Shown: in pieces, positions 21,485 through 30,591 of the stretch | How positions within the stretch are numbered: position 1 is the stretch's first letter | Layout of the letters: the number at the start of each line of letters is the position of its first letter | Position numbers and translations under genes: made by a program | Notes under the pieces: generated by a model | Told to the model about the DNA's origin: nothing | The model's database searches: none | Seen by the model: the letters and a program-made list of their open reading frames with translations, nothing else | DNA from: Catenulispora acidiphila DSM 44928 | Lineage (GTDB): Bacteria > Actinomycetota > Actinomycetes > Streptomycetales > Catenulisporaceae | Reading direction: 5' to 3' | Assembly: GCF_000024025.1 (NCBI RefSeq) | Contig: NC_013131.1 | Span: forward strand, 5,580,001-5,644,000 | Length of the DNA stretch: 64,000 bases

Positions 21485-23128
21485 ATGGACCGAAACAACC
21501 GCCGAACACACCTGCGCCGCATATGGCGGGCGACCGTGGCCGCCGCCGTGTCGCTGGTCGCCGCACCCCTGCTCGCCCTCGGCGCGGCGCAGCCCGCCCA
21601 CGCGCTGAACAACCAACTCGCGCTGACCCCGCAGATGGGGTTCAACGACTGGAACGCCTACGGCTGCAACGTGTCGGAGTCGTTAATCAAGTCCACGGCG
21701 CTGGCTATGCACAACGACGGTATGCAGGCCGCCGGGTACCAGTACGTCAACATCGACGACTGCTGGCTCACCCACAACCGCGACTCCTCCGGGCAGCTGG
21801 TGCCCGACCCGGCGAAGTTCCCCGACGGGATCTCCGGCACCGCCGCCTACGTCCACTCCCTCGGTCTGAAGCTGGGCATCTACGAGGACGCCGGCACCAT
21901 GACGTGCGCCGGCTATCCCGGCAGCCTGGGCCATGAGCAGACCGACGCAAACTCCTTCGCCGCCTGGGGCGTGGACTACCTCAAGTACGACAACTGCTAC
22001 GCCGACGGGGTCCATCAATCCGGCGACGGCGGACCCAGCGCGCAGAGCCGCTACACCACGATGCGCGACGCACTGGCCAAAACCGGCCGCCCGATCCTGT
22101 TCAGCCTGTGCAGCTGGGGTCTGGACAGCGTGTGGAACTGGGGCTCCGGCGTCGGCAACAGCTGGCGCACCACCGGGGACATCAACGCCAGCTTCGGCAG
22201 CATGCTCTCGATCTTCCACAGCAACGTGGGCCTGGCCTCCCACGCCGGTCCCGGCGCCTGGAACGACCCGGACATGCTGGAGGTCGGCAACGGCATGTCG
22301 GCCACCGAGGACCGTAGCGAGTTCAGCCTGTGGGCCGAGATGGCCGCCCCGCTGATCTCCGGGACCAACCTGGCCAACGCCAGTTCCACGACCCTGGCCA
22401 CCCTCACCAACTCCCGGGTGATCGCGGTCGACCAGGACTCCCTGGGCAAGCAGGGCACCGAAGTGTCCTCCTCCGGCGGTCTGGACGTACTGGCCAAGCC
22501 GCTGGCCAACGGCGACGTCTCGGTCGCGCTGTTCAATGAGAACAGCGGCACCGCCACCATCAACACCACCGTCGCCGCCATCGGCAAAACCGGCGCGAGC
22601 GGCTACACGCTGACCGATCTGTGGAGCGGCGCGACGTCGACGACCACAGGCGCGATCAGCGCCTCGGTCCCCGGCCACGGCACGGTCATGTTCCGCGTCG
22701 CCGGCGGCACCAGCGGCGGCGGTGGCGGCTCGAGCCCCGGCGAGGTGCACGCCGTCGGCGCCGGCAAGTGCCTGGACGTCCCGAACAGTTCGACCACCGG
22801 CGGCACGCAGCTGGACATCAACGCCTGCTCCGGCGCCGCGAACCAGACCTTCACCCACAACGGCTCGAACCAGCTGACGGTCTACTCCGGCGGCACCCAG
22901 ATGTGCCTGGACGCCAACAACAAGGGAACCACCAACGGCACCAAGGTGATCATCTGGTCCTGCAACGGCCAGCCGAACCAACAGTGGCTCGTCAACAGCA
23001 ATGGCACCATCACCGGCGCCCAGTCCGGCCTGTGCATGGACGTCACCGGCGCCGCCACCGCCAACGGGACACCGGTGGAGCTGTGGGCCTGCAACGGCCA
23101 GTCCAACCAGCAGTGGACGCTCAGCTGA
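21485..23128 (+). CDS. Secreted GH27 alpha-galactosidase with CBM13
   Basis: 547 residues with signal peptide (~1-40, PAHA). GH27 barrel: LTPQMGFNDWNAYGC, NIDDCW, YEDAG, nucleophile Asp169 in KYDNC, acid/base Asp232 in RTTGDI, ending with a beta-sandwich (GTVMFRVAG). A glycine linker and a CBM13 (~residues 418-547; NQTFTH, NQQWLV, NQQWTL) complete it. It removes alpha-1,6-galactose from galactomannan or galacto-oligosaccharides outside the cell. Controlled by the TGTTAGCGCTAACA site upstream. A strong terminator separates it from the convergent GH12 gene. Confidence 0.93.
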   Translation: MDRNNRRTHLRRIWRATVAAAVSLVAAPLLALGAAQPAHALNNQLALTPQMGFNDWNAYGCNVSESLIKSTALAMHNDGMQAAGYQYVNIDDCWLTHNRDSSGQLVPDPAKFPDGISGTAAYVHSLGLKLGIYEDAGTMTCAGYPGSLGHEQTDANSFAAWGVDYLKYDNCYADGVHQSGDGGPSAQSRYTTMRDALAKTGRPILFSLCSWGLDSVWNWGSGVGNSWRTTGDINASFGSMLSIFHSNVGLASHAGPGAWNDPDMLEVGNGMSATEDRSEFSLWAEMAAPLISGTNLANASSTTLATLTNSRVIAVDQDSLGKQGTEVSSSGGLDVLAKPLANGDVSVALFNENSGTATINTTVAAIGKTGASGYTLTDLWSGATSTTTGAISASVPGHGTVMFRVAGGTSGGGGGSSPGEVHAVGAGKCLDVPNSSTTGGTQLDINACSGAANQTFTHNGSNQLTVYSGGTQMCLDANNKGTTNGTKVIIWSCNGQPNQQWLVNSNGTITGAQSGLCMDVTGAATANGTPVELWACNGQSNQQWTLS

Positions 23129-23153
23129 GCACTGCGAACAGCCTCACGATCCA

Positions 23154-23191
23154 GAGCCGATCGCCCGTTCGTCGGAACGGGTGATCGGCTC
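23154..23191. terminator. Hairpin terminator between GH27 and GH12
   Basis: A 17-bp stem (GAGCCGATCGCCCGTTC with GAACGGGTGATCGGCTC, one G-T pair) closes a GTCG loop between convergent genes. Confidence 0.8.
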
Positions 23192-23205
23192 CTCGTCGCG
23201 GTTCA

Positions 23206-23925
23206 TCAGGAGGCCGACACCCAGTAGTTGTTCACCTGGAAGTTCATGCCGCCGCTGGAAGAGGTGATCTCCCAGCCGAACTGGACGTTGCCGAGGGTGA
23301 CGTTGCCGATCCAGTGCTCGGTGTTCTCCAGCCACTTCAGGACGGCGAGGATGTCGACCGTTCCTGAGGTGGCGTAGCCGGTGTTGAGGAACGAGTAGAC
23401 GTTGTTGGAGCCGTTCCAGCCCTTGTAGACGTTGAAGTTGTAGCCGCCGACGGAGACGTTGGTGACGTAGGAGCCGATCGGGCCGATCGGGCCGGTCTTG
23501 TTCAGCCAGACCATGATCTCGTCGGCGTTGGAGGAGTCCCAGATGTCGTATGCGCTCTCGAAGGCTCCGGAGGAGGGCACGGAGACCGAGTAGCCGGACG
23601 TGACCGAGTGCAGCGAGTTGATCGGGGTGCCGACCCACTTGGTGACGTTGGGGTAGGACTTGATGCCGCCGGTGTTGGGCTGGTTCGACCACACTCCCCA
23701 GTTGCTCGCGGAGTTGGCCCAGATCGTCTGCGGTCCGGCGCCGCCGCCCCAGACGTCGTTGTAGAGCGTGTAGCCGTTGTTGTTCCAGGATCCGTATTTG
23801 TCCGTGGACGACCAGGTGGCGGCCTGCGCCGGCCCCGCGGCCAGGGCGACGGCGGCCGCAGCGGCGGGGACCGCGGTGAGCGCGAGAATGCTCCGGCGCT
23901 TGAACGGTGGGAGGAGTCTTGCCAT
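23206..23925 (-). CDS. Secreted GH12 endoglucanase/xyloglucanase
   Basis: 239 residues; signal peptide ~1-36 (GPAQAA). Complete GH12 jelly roll with the nucleophile Glu136 in DEIMVW and acid/base Glu219 in FGWEITSS; length normal for a single-domain family member. It cleaves internal beta-1,4 bonds of cellulose or xyloglucan. Unlike most secreted enzymes here it lacks a CBM13. Two TCGAAGCGCTTCGA operators precede it, placing it under the same LacI regulator as the CUT1/GH42 operon and GH3. That combination argues for xyloglucan as substrate (inference). Confidence 0.93.
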   Translation of the reverse strand: MARLLPPFKRRSILALTAVPAAAAAVALAAGPAQAATWSSTDKYGSWNNNGYTLYNDVWGGGAGPQTIWANSASNWGVWSNQPNTGGIKSYPNVTKWVGTPINSLHSVTSGYSVSVPSSGAFESAYDIWDSSNADEIMVWLNKTGPIGPIGSYVTNVSVGGYNFNVYKGWNGSNNVYSFLNTGYATSGTVDILAVLKWLENTEHWIGNVTLGNVQFGWEITSSSGGMNFQVNNYWVSAS

Positions 23926-23964
23926 GGGGAGCCTCCAGTTCAGGTGGGGTGCGAGCGACGAAAG

Positions 23965-24090
23965 TCGAAGCGCTTCGAATAATCAACCCGTTACATCGCC
24001 GCGTCAAGACACGCAGAAAGGGGCAGCTGGTAAAGAATCCGTCATCGAACGGCCGCGCAATGTTCGCGAATATCGCTCGAAGCGCTTCGA
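23965..24090 (-). promoter_or_regulatory. GH12 promoter with two TCGAAGCGCTTCGA operators
   Basis: Minus-strand TTGACG (24002-24007) and GATTAT (23979-23984) are 17 bp apart. The 14-bp palindrome TCGAAGCGCTTCGA sits directly after the -10 at 23965-23978, on the transcription start, with a second identical copy upstream at 24077-24090. Two sites ~112 bp apart fit repression by a looping LacI-type dimer of dimers. Confidence 0.7.
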
Positions 24091-24101
24091 CTGCGCTTCG
24101 A

Positions 24102-24905
24102 CTACAGATGGAGCCGTCCCGAGCGGAAGGCGCTGACCTCGACGTCCCCGGCGAGGAACCCCGCCGCCTCGACCGCCCCTCGGATTCCGGGCAGCGCCGC
24201 GACGGCCTGGACGTCGGCGGCGGGCACCTCGACGCGCGCCGCCGTGCCCAGGTCGCGCACGCGCAGGTCCGTGACCGGAATCCGCGCTGCCTCCAGCACC
24301 GCGCGCACCGCGGTCTCGGCGCGGTCCACGCGCGCCAGGCGGTACGGCGTGACTTCGACGCCGTGGCGGATGCGGCTGGCCAGGCACGGCGTCGCGGGCT
24401 TGTCCCAGGTGGGCAGCGACCACGTCCGGCTGATCTCGCGGACCTCTGCTTTGCTCAGTTCGGCGTCCAGCAGCGGAGTACGGATGCCGCGTTCGCGGCC
24501 GGCGGCGATCCCCGGACGGAACGGATCGACGGCGTCGTCGGCGTTGGTGCCGGTGGCGACCTGGTCGAGGCCGTGCTCGGCGGCGAGGGCGACGATGGTG
24601 TCCAGCACCTCGGATTTGCAGAAGTAGCAGCGGTCCGGGCCGTTGGCGCGGTAGTCGGCGCGGCGCAGTTCGTGGGTGCGGGGCGTCAGGTGCTGCACGC
24701 CTAGCGAGTGTGCGAACGCCTGAGCCGGGGCGAGTTCGCCGGCGGCAAGGCTCTCGGAGACCGCGGTGACCGCCAGGACGTCGCCGGGTCCGAGCGCCCT
24801 GGCTGCGGCGGCGAGGACGAGGGCTGAGTCGGCGCCGCCGGAGTAGGCGACCGCGAGGCGGCCATAACCGCCGATGATGTCGAGCAGTCTGTCCGCGGCG
24901 TTCAT
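24102..24905 (-). CDS. larE: LarE, sulfur transferase for nickel-pincer cofactor synthesis
   Basis: 267 residues from ATG 24905, overlapping larC by 4 bp. PP-loop ATP pyrophosphatase motif SGGADS (residues 22-27), CYFCKSE (Cys93, Cys96) and WDKPATPCLASRI (Cys174). LarE adenylates the pyridinium biscarboxylate mononucleotide and inserts sulfur to give the bisthiocarboxylate. Cys174 aligns with the sacrificial cysteine of Lactobacillus LarE; the added CxxC pair matches LarE proteins that hold an iron-sulfur cluster and recycle sulfur, so this may be the cluster type (inference). Last gene of the seven-gene GntR operon. Confidence 0.9.
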   Translation of the reverse strand: MNAADRLLDIIGGYGRLAVAYSGGADSALVLAAAARALGPGDVLAVTAVSESLAAGELAPAQAFAHSLGVQHLTPRTHELRRADYRANGPDRCYFCKSEVLDTIVALAAEHGLDQVATGTNADDAVDPFRPGIAAGRERGIRTPLLDAELSKAEVREISRTWSLPTWDKPATPCLASRIRHGVEVTPYRLARVDRAETAVRAVLEAARIPVTDLRVRDLGTAARVEVPAADVQAVAALPGIRGAVEAAGFLAGDVEVSAFRSGRLHL

Positions 24906-26058
24906 GGGGTGCTCCCTGAGGAAAGACGCATCGCCCGTTCGGCGACGGCACGCAGCGGGAGCCCGAGCCGGCCGGCGGCGGCGACGAGGTCGTCGTGCTC
25001 GGGTTTGGCGCCGTACGGGCCGTGCTTCACGCTGACCGGGACGCCGTCGACGTGGACTGTCTCGAAGTGCCGTGGCAGGACCGTGCGATCCACGGTGGCG
25101 CGGCGGACCCCGAGGGTGCCGGTCTCGGCGAACAGCAGCTCCTGGAGGGCGTCGCAGTCCTGCTGCTCGACCAAGAGGTGCAGGACGTGCCCGGGGCGCC
25201 CCTTCTTCATCACCGCGGGGGTCGCCCACGCGTCGAGCGCCCCGGCTTCCAGCGAGCGGGCGATGACGTGGCCGAGGACCTCGCCGGTCACGTCATCCAG
25301 ATTGGTCTCCAAAACGGTCACGGTCTCACCGTCGCCACCGCCTCCGCCCCGCTGCCGCTCGCCGAAGGTCACGGCGACGACGTTGGGACGGTCGGGCAGA
25401 CGGCGGGTCCCGAAGCCGTAGCCGGTGGCGCGCACCGTCATCGCCGGAACCGGGTCGAAGCGTGCGTTCAGCGCGCGCAGCAGTGCCGCGCCGGTCGGCG
25501 TCACAGTCTCCCCGGGCAGGTCGGTCCCCACGACCACGGCACCGGCGAGCAGTGCGAGCGTCGCCGGAGCCGGAGCCGGGATCAAGCCGTGCGCGCTCCT
25601 GACCCGCCCCGTGCCCAGCGGGAGCGGCGCACACACCACGTCGTCGACCCCGAGCGCGTGCATCGCGGCCGCGACGCCGACGATGTCCACGACGGTGTCG
25701 TGGCCGCCCAGCTCGTGCAGATGGACGGCGGCCGGATCGGCGCCGTGGATGCGTGCTTCGACCTCTGCGATCGCCCGCAGCGCGGCGACGGCGCGCGCCG
25801 CCACCGGTGGCGGCGTGGCCGCCGAGGCCAGCGCGATGAGCTCGGCGGCCCGGCGTTCGGCGGCGTGGTCGGTGACGCGGACGCGGACGCGGGTACCGGT
25901 CAGACCGTGGTCGCTGACGCGCTCGGCGGTCAGCTCCCAGCCGGTCAGGCCGGTGGCCGCGACGGCGGTCCGAACCTGCTCCAGCGGGGCGCCGGCGTCC
26001 AGGAGGGCGGCGAGCAGCATGTCCCCGGCCAGGCCGGTGAAGGGGTTGATCCAGCAGA

Positions 26059-26062
<4 letters not shown>
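24902..26062 (-). CDS. larC: LarC, nickel insertase for nickel-pincer cofactor
   Basis: 386 residues, full length in a single frame. The N-terminal NPFTGLAGDMLLAALLDAG motif, the HLHELGGHDTVVDIVG block (~residues 114-129), VTPTGAALL, and ETNLDDVTGEVLG plus MKKGRPG in the C-terminal half are the LarC signature. It adds nickel to the thiolated pincer in a CTP-dependent reaction. In some lactobacilli LarC is made by a programmed frameshift; here no shift is needed. Overlaps larB and larE by ATGA-type junctions. Confidence 0.92.
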
Positions 26063-26741
<679 letters not shown>

Positions 26742-26745
<4 letters not shown>

Positions 26746-28022
26746 AGAGCCCTGCCGGCGAGATAGGGAATGGTCTGCGGACCCTCCGGCAGCACGCACA
26801 GCCGCGCCGCCGGTCCCGCGGCGGCGAGCGCCTCGGCGACGGTGGCGGAGATGTCAGCGGTCTGTTCCAGATGCGCTGCGGCAAGATCGGCGTCGCTGAG
26901 GTGGGACGTGTGCATCACGACGCGGCTCGCCGCCTGGATCCGCGCTTGGATCTGCACCTGCCACTGGTCGGGCACGGTCTCGGTCCGGGCGCTGATGGCC
27001 TCGAGCAGCGCGCGCGGCGACGCCGCCGAGGCCAGGACCTCGCGGTAGGAACCGTGGTCCGGGAAGCCGTCGCGGCACTCGGCGGCGCAGACGATCACGC
27101 CGCCCGGCTTGAGGACCTGGTAGGCCGCGGACATGCCCTTCACCGCCTGGTAGAGGTTCTGATCAAGCGGGAAGCCGGAGTTGGTGGTGACCACGACGTC
27201 GAACGGCGCCCCGACCTCGCGCATCGCGATCCGGCGCGCGAGTGCGGTGGCGGCGGCGTGCATCGGGAGCAGATCGCCGCCGAACGCCGCGACGACCTCC
27301 TGCCCGCGGTTGAGGACCACGTCGAAGGCGAAGGTCACGCCGGTGGCCTCGGCGATGGCGCGCACGTCGTCGTGGACGGGGTTGCCGTGGATGACGCCCC
27401 AGGTGGCGCGGGGGTCGCCGATGCGGGAGGCGTCGTGCAGGACCAGGACCGTCTCCAGCGCGGCCAGTCCCGGGGCGACCAGCTTGGGCCCGCCGGAGAA
27501 CCCGGCGAAGAAGTGCGGCTCGACGAAGCCGGTGGTGATCCGGACGTCGGCCTCGGTCCATTCCCGGTTCAGCCACACCGGGACCCCGGCGCCGAAGGTA
27601 CCCATCCAGGCGAGTCGCCGCCGATCGCGGGCGTCGTGGTTGACGATGCGCACGCTGTCCACGACCTCGCCGCCGAACATGCGCCGCAGTTCGGCGTCGC
27701 TGTTGCCGCGGTGGGTGCCGGTGGCGACCAGGATCACGATGTCGTCCAGGCGGACCACGCCGTCCAGTTCGGCGAGGATCGCCGGGATCATCAGATGCCG
27801 GGGCTGCGGCCGGGTGCCGTCGCAGGCTGAGATGGCGACGGTCTGGCCGGGGCGCACGCGCTCGCGCAGCGGCGGTCCGGCGACCGGATCGCGCAGCGCG
27901 GCCCGCAGGACGGCTGCCTGGTCGGCGGCCACCTCGTGGTGGACGGGCTCGACGACCGTGGTGACGGCGGGGTCCACCTCGATGTCGAGGCCGGATTCGC
28001 CGTAGGCGAGCCGGATTCTCAT
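26742..28022 (-). CDS. larA: LarA-type nickel-dependent 2-hydroxyacid (lactate) racemase
   Basis: 426 residues, usual length. All active-site residues known from Lactobacillus plantarum LarA are found with a constant offset of four: Asp68 and Arg71 (ACDGTR), His104 (GTHRG), His170 (VEPHFF), Lys180 (GGPKLV) and His196 (VLHDAS). Lys180 should carry the pincer cofactor and the histidines relay protons. It interconverts L- and D-lactate or a related 2-hydroxyacid in the cytoplasm. LarA homologues act on diverse hydroxyacids, so the substrate is inferred from context: the upstream hydrolase is predicted to produce L-lactate. Confidence 0.9.
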
Positions 28023-28876
28023 TCCGGCTCCGCCGCCAGCCCGTAGGCGCGGACGGCGGTGCCGCCGAAGACGTCGGCCCGTTCTTCGGAGCCGAGGTGC
28101 GCGGTCAGCGACTCGGCGACATGACAGGCTTCGTCATAGGTCGCGGCGAGCAGGCAGACCGGCCAGTCGGAGCCGAACATCACCCGGGACGGGCCGAAGG
28201 CCTCGAGCACGGTGTCGGCGTACGGACGCAGATCGTCGATGCGCCAGGTATCGCGGTCGGCTTCGGTGACCATGCCGGACAGCTTGCAGAAGACGTTCGG
28301 CTCGGCGGCCAGCTCCCGGATCCGCGAGGCCCACGGCTCGGTGTCCCCCGAGGCGATCGGCGGTTTGGACAGGTGGTCCAGCACGAACGTCAGCTCCGGC
28401 AGGGCGCGCACGGTGTCGATCGCGGCAGGGAGCTGATGCGGCACGGTCAGCAGGTCGTAGACCAGGTCGGCCTCGGCGAGCGCCTTCAGTCCGCGCCGGA
28501 CGTCGGGACGGTTCAGCCACGCCGGATCCGGCTCGCCCTGGACGAGGTGCCGGACGCCGAGGAGCTTGTCGCCGCCGCGCACGCCGCGCAGCGCCGCCAG
28601 GACGTCGGGGATCACCGGCGCGGTCAGATCCGCCCAGCCGACCACCCCGGCGACGAGGTCGGAGCCGGCGGCGAGCGCCAGGAAGTCCCAGGTCTCGTCC
28701 AGGTCGGGCAGGACCTGGATCAGGATCGTGTGGTCGATCTTGGCCGCGGTGGTCTCGGCGCGCAGGTCGGCGAGGGTGAAGTCGCGGCGGATGGCGGCCG
28801 TGCCGGGTCCGTCGAGCCAGGCCTGCGGCCGGTCGGCCAGCTTCCACAGGTGGTGGTGCGCGTCGATGCGGGGCAT
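28019..28876 (-). CDS. Amidohydrolase-family sugar lactonase, probably L-fucono-1,5-lactonase
   Basis: 285 residues from ATG 28876 (MPRIDAHHHLW), overlapping both neighbours; longer upstream frames lie in the FAH gene. Amidohydrolase-2 / COG3618 fold: HHH metal site at residues ~6-9, VGVVGW-type strands (VAGVVGWADL), RHLVQGEPDP, LDHLSKPP, CKLSGM and GSDWPVC near the C-terminus. Characterised relatives hydrolyse L-fucono-1,5-lactone or similar sugar lactones. Its position beside L-fuconate dehydratase and the diketo-acid hydrolase supports the fucose assignment. Confidence 0.85.
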   Translation of the reverse strand: MPRIDAHHHLWKLADRPQAWLDGPGTAAIRRDFTLADLRAETTAAKIDHTILIQVLPDLDETWDFLALAAGSDLVAGVVGWADLTAPVIPDVLAALRGVRGGDKLLGVRHLVQGEPDPAWLNRPDVRRGLKALAEADLVYDLLTVPHQLPAAIDTVRALPELTFVLDHLSKPPIASGDTEPWASRIRELAAEPNVFCKLSGMVTEADRDTWRIDDLRPYADTVLEAFGPSRVMFGSDWPVCLLAATYDEACHVAESLTAHLGSEERADVFGGTAVRAYGLAAEPE

Positions 28877-29727
28877 CAGGCGCGCCCGACGATATGCCGC
28901 TGGCGCCCCAGGGCTTCGATCTCGGCTTCGACGACGTCGCCGGGGCTCAGGTACGGGAAGTCGTTGGCGCCGAAGGCGACCCCGGCGGGAGTGCCGGTGT
29001 TGATGACGTCGCCGGGCTCCAGCACCATGAACTGGCTCAGGTACCACACGACGTGGAACACGCTGAAGATCATGTCCTTGGTGCGGCCGTCCTGCCGGAG
29101 CTCGCCGTTGACCCACAGCCGCATCGCCAGGTTCTGCGGGTCGCCCACCTCCTCCGGCGTGACCAGCCACGGACCCAGCGGGTTGAAGGTCTCACAAGAC
29201 TTGCCCTTGTCCCACTGGCCGCCGCGCTCGTGCTGGAACTCCCGCTCGGAGACGTCGTCGGCGACGGTGTATCCGGCGATGACGGAGTGGGCGTCGGCGA
29301 GGGTGTCCAGGTAGCGGGCGGTCTGGCCGATGACGACGGCGAGTTCGATCTCGTAGTCGGTCTTGACGCTCCCGCGCGGGACGAGGACCTCGTCGTCGGG
29401 TCCGACGACGGTGTTGGCGGCCTTCATGAACACCACCGGTTCGGCCGGTGGCGGGGTCGCGGTCTCGGCGGCGTGGTCGCGGTAGTTCAGACCGATGCAC
29501 ACGACCTTCCCGGGGCGGGCCACCGGAGCGCCGATGCGCTGTCCGGTGATGTCCAGCGCCGGGAGCTCTCCGCGCTCCTGCGCGGCATGTGCGCGGGATA
29601 TACCGTCGCCGGCCAGGAAGCCGCCGTCGATGTCGGCGGTCAGGGCCCTGAGGTCGTAGACCTCGCCGTCCGCCGCGATCATCGCGGGGCGCTCGGCGCC
29701 GGGGGGTCCGATGCGCAGGAGTCTCAT
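28876..29727 (-). CDS. FAH-family hydrolase, probably 2,4-diketo-3-deoxy-L-fuconate hydrolase
   Basis: 283 residues from ATG 29727 (ATGA overlap with the GntR gene). Fumarylacetoacetate hydrolase fold: GKVVCIGLNYRDHAAET (~residues 75-91), FMKAANTVVGPDD, the metal-binding YEIELAVVIG glutamates, DDVSEREFQ, KSCETFNPLGPW and GDVINTGTPAG. In oxidative fucose catabolism the enzyme of this family cleaves 2,4-diketo-3-deoxy-L-fuconate to pyruvate and L-lactate. Product L-lactate would feed LarA encoded two genes downstream. Confidence 0.85.
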   Translation of the reverse strand: MRLLRIGPPGAERPAMIAADGEVYDLRALTADIDGGFLAGDGISRAHAAQERGELPALDITGQRIGAPVARPGKVVCIGLNYRDHAAETATPPPAEPVVFMKAANTVVGPDDEVLVPRGSVKTDYEIELAVVIGQTARYLDTLADAHSVIAGYTVADDVSEREFQHERGGQWDKGKSCETFNPLGPWLVTPEEVGDPQNLAMRLWVNGELRQDGRTKDMIFSVFHVVWYLSQFMVLEPGDVINTGTPAGVAFGANDFPYLSPGDVVEAEIEALGRQRHIVGRA

Positions 29728-30419
29728 GTCTCGTCCTCGGAGCCGGCGAGGTGGTCCCGGAACCACTTCTCGGTACTGCTGATGTGCATGAGCGCCGCGG
29801 CGTGGGCGAGCGCGGAGTCGCCGGTGGCGAGCGCGTCGTAGATCGCCTGGTGCTCGGCGACGGTGCTGTCGGCGACGGCGTCGTCGACCATGCCGCGCCA
29901 GACCCGGGCCCGCACGGTCCGCTGGGAGATGCCCTCCAGCAGGGAGGTGAGGGTCTGGTTGCCGGTCGCGGCGATCACGGCGCGGTGGAACGCCGCGTCG
30001 TGCTGGTTCAACAGCTCGACGTCGTCCTTGGCGGCGTACATCGCCGCCAGGTGGCCCTGGACCTCGGCGAGTTCGGCGGCGGTGATCCGCACGGCCGCCA
30101 CGCCGGTGGCGACCGGCTCGAAGAGTCTGCGCACCTCGGCGAGCTCCAGCTGGGTGTCGCCCTGCAGCAGCTCGACGGCCGAGCCGAGGCCCTCGAGCAG
30201 GACCGCCGGCTCCAGGCTGGTCACATAGGTTCCGTCGCCGCGCCGGATCTCCAGCACCCGGGCCACCACCAGCGCCTTGACCGCCTCGCGGGTCAGGTTC
30301 CGGGACAGGCCCAGTTCGGCGGCGAGCTGCTGCTCCGGAGGGAGCCGGGATCCGGGGGGCAGCTGGCCGGACTGGATGAGCTCTCGGATACGGGTGATCG
30401 CCTTGTCGGACAGGGACAT
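29724..30419 (-). CDS. GntR/FadR-family repressor of the fucose locus
   Basis: 231 residues. N-terminal winged helix (SRLPPEQQLAAELGLSRNLTREAVKAL is the recognition region, ~residues 24-50; RRGDGTYV wing) and a C-terminal all-helical FCD domain with metal/ligand histidines (QHDAAFHRAV, VAEHQAIYDAL). First gene of the lar operon and divergent from the fuconate dehydratase gene. Two ACATCCCATGT-type palindromes lie 19 and 39 bp before its start and a third on the opposing start codon, so it very probably represses both directions; the effector is likely a fucose pathway acid or lactone (inference). Confidence 0.88.
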   Translation of the reverse strand: MSLSDKAITRIRELIQSGQLPPGSRLPPEQQLAAELGLSRNLTREAVKALVVARVLEIRRGDGTYVTSLEPAVLLEGLGSAVELLQGDTQLELAEVRRLFEPVATGVAAVRITAAELAEVQGHLAAMYAAKDDVELLNQHDAAFHRAVIAATGNQTLTSLLEGISQRTVRARVWRGMVDDAVADSTVAEHQAIYDALATGDSALAHAAALMHISSTEKWFRDHLAGSEDET

Positions 30420-30437
30420 GGGCGGCAGCGTAACAGT

Positions 30438-30470
30438 GACATCCCATGTCCGGGAAGGACATGGGACGTC
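30438..30470. promoter_or_regulatory. Paired GntR operators GACATCCCATGTC
   Basis: GACATCCCATGTC (30438-30450) is a perfect odd palindrome around CCC; GACATGGGACGTC (30458-30470) is the same site with one change, 20 bp centre to centre (two helical turns). They lie between the divergent gntR and fuconate dehydratase genes. Confidence 0.75.
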
Positions 30471-30550
30471 CGGGGCGATAACCGCCCTTCTGGCTTATCA
30501 GCATCACCAGCTTGTGATACCACCAGTTTGCAGTTTTCTCGCGCAGCCTC

Positions 30551-30591
30551 TAGACGGGACCCGATTGTCGGCGGTAAATACATCCCATGTC
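30551..30591 (+). promoter_or_regulatory. fucD promoter with operator over the start codon
   Basis: TAGACG (30551-30556), an 18-bp spacer and TAAATA (30575-30580) precede the ATG at 30587 by 6 bp, so the transcript is probably leaderless. The operator TACATCCCATGTC (30579-30591) spans the -10 end, start point and start codon. No Shine-Dalgarno is seen. Confidence 0.6.
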
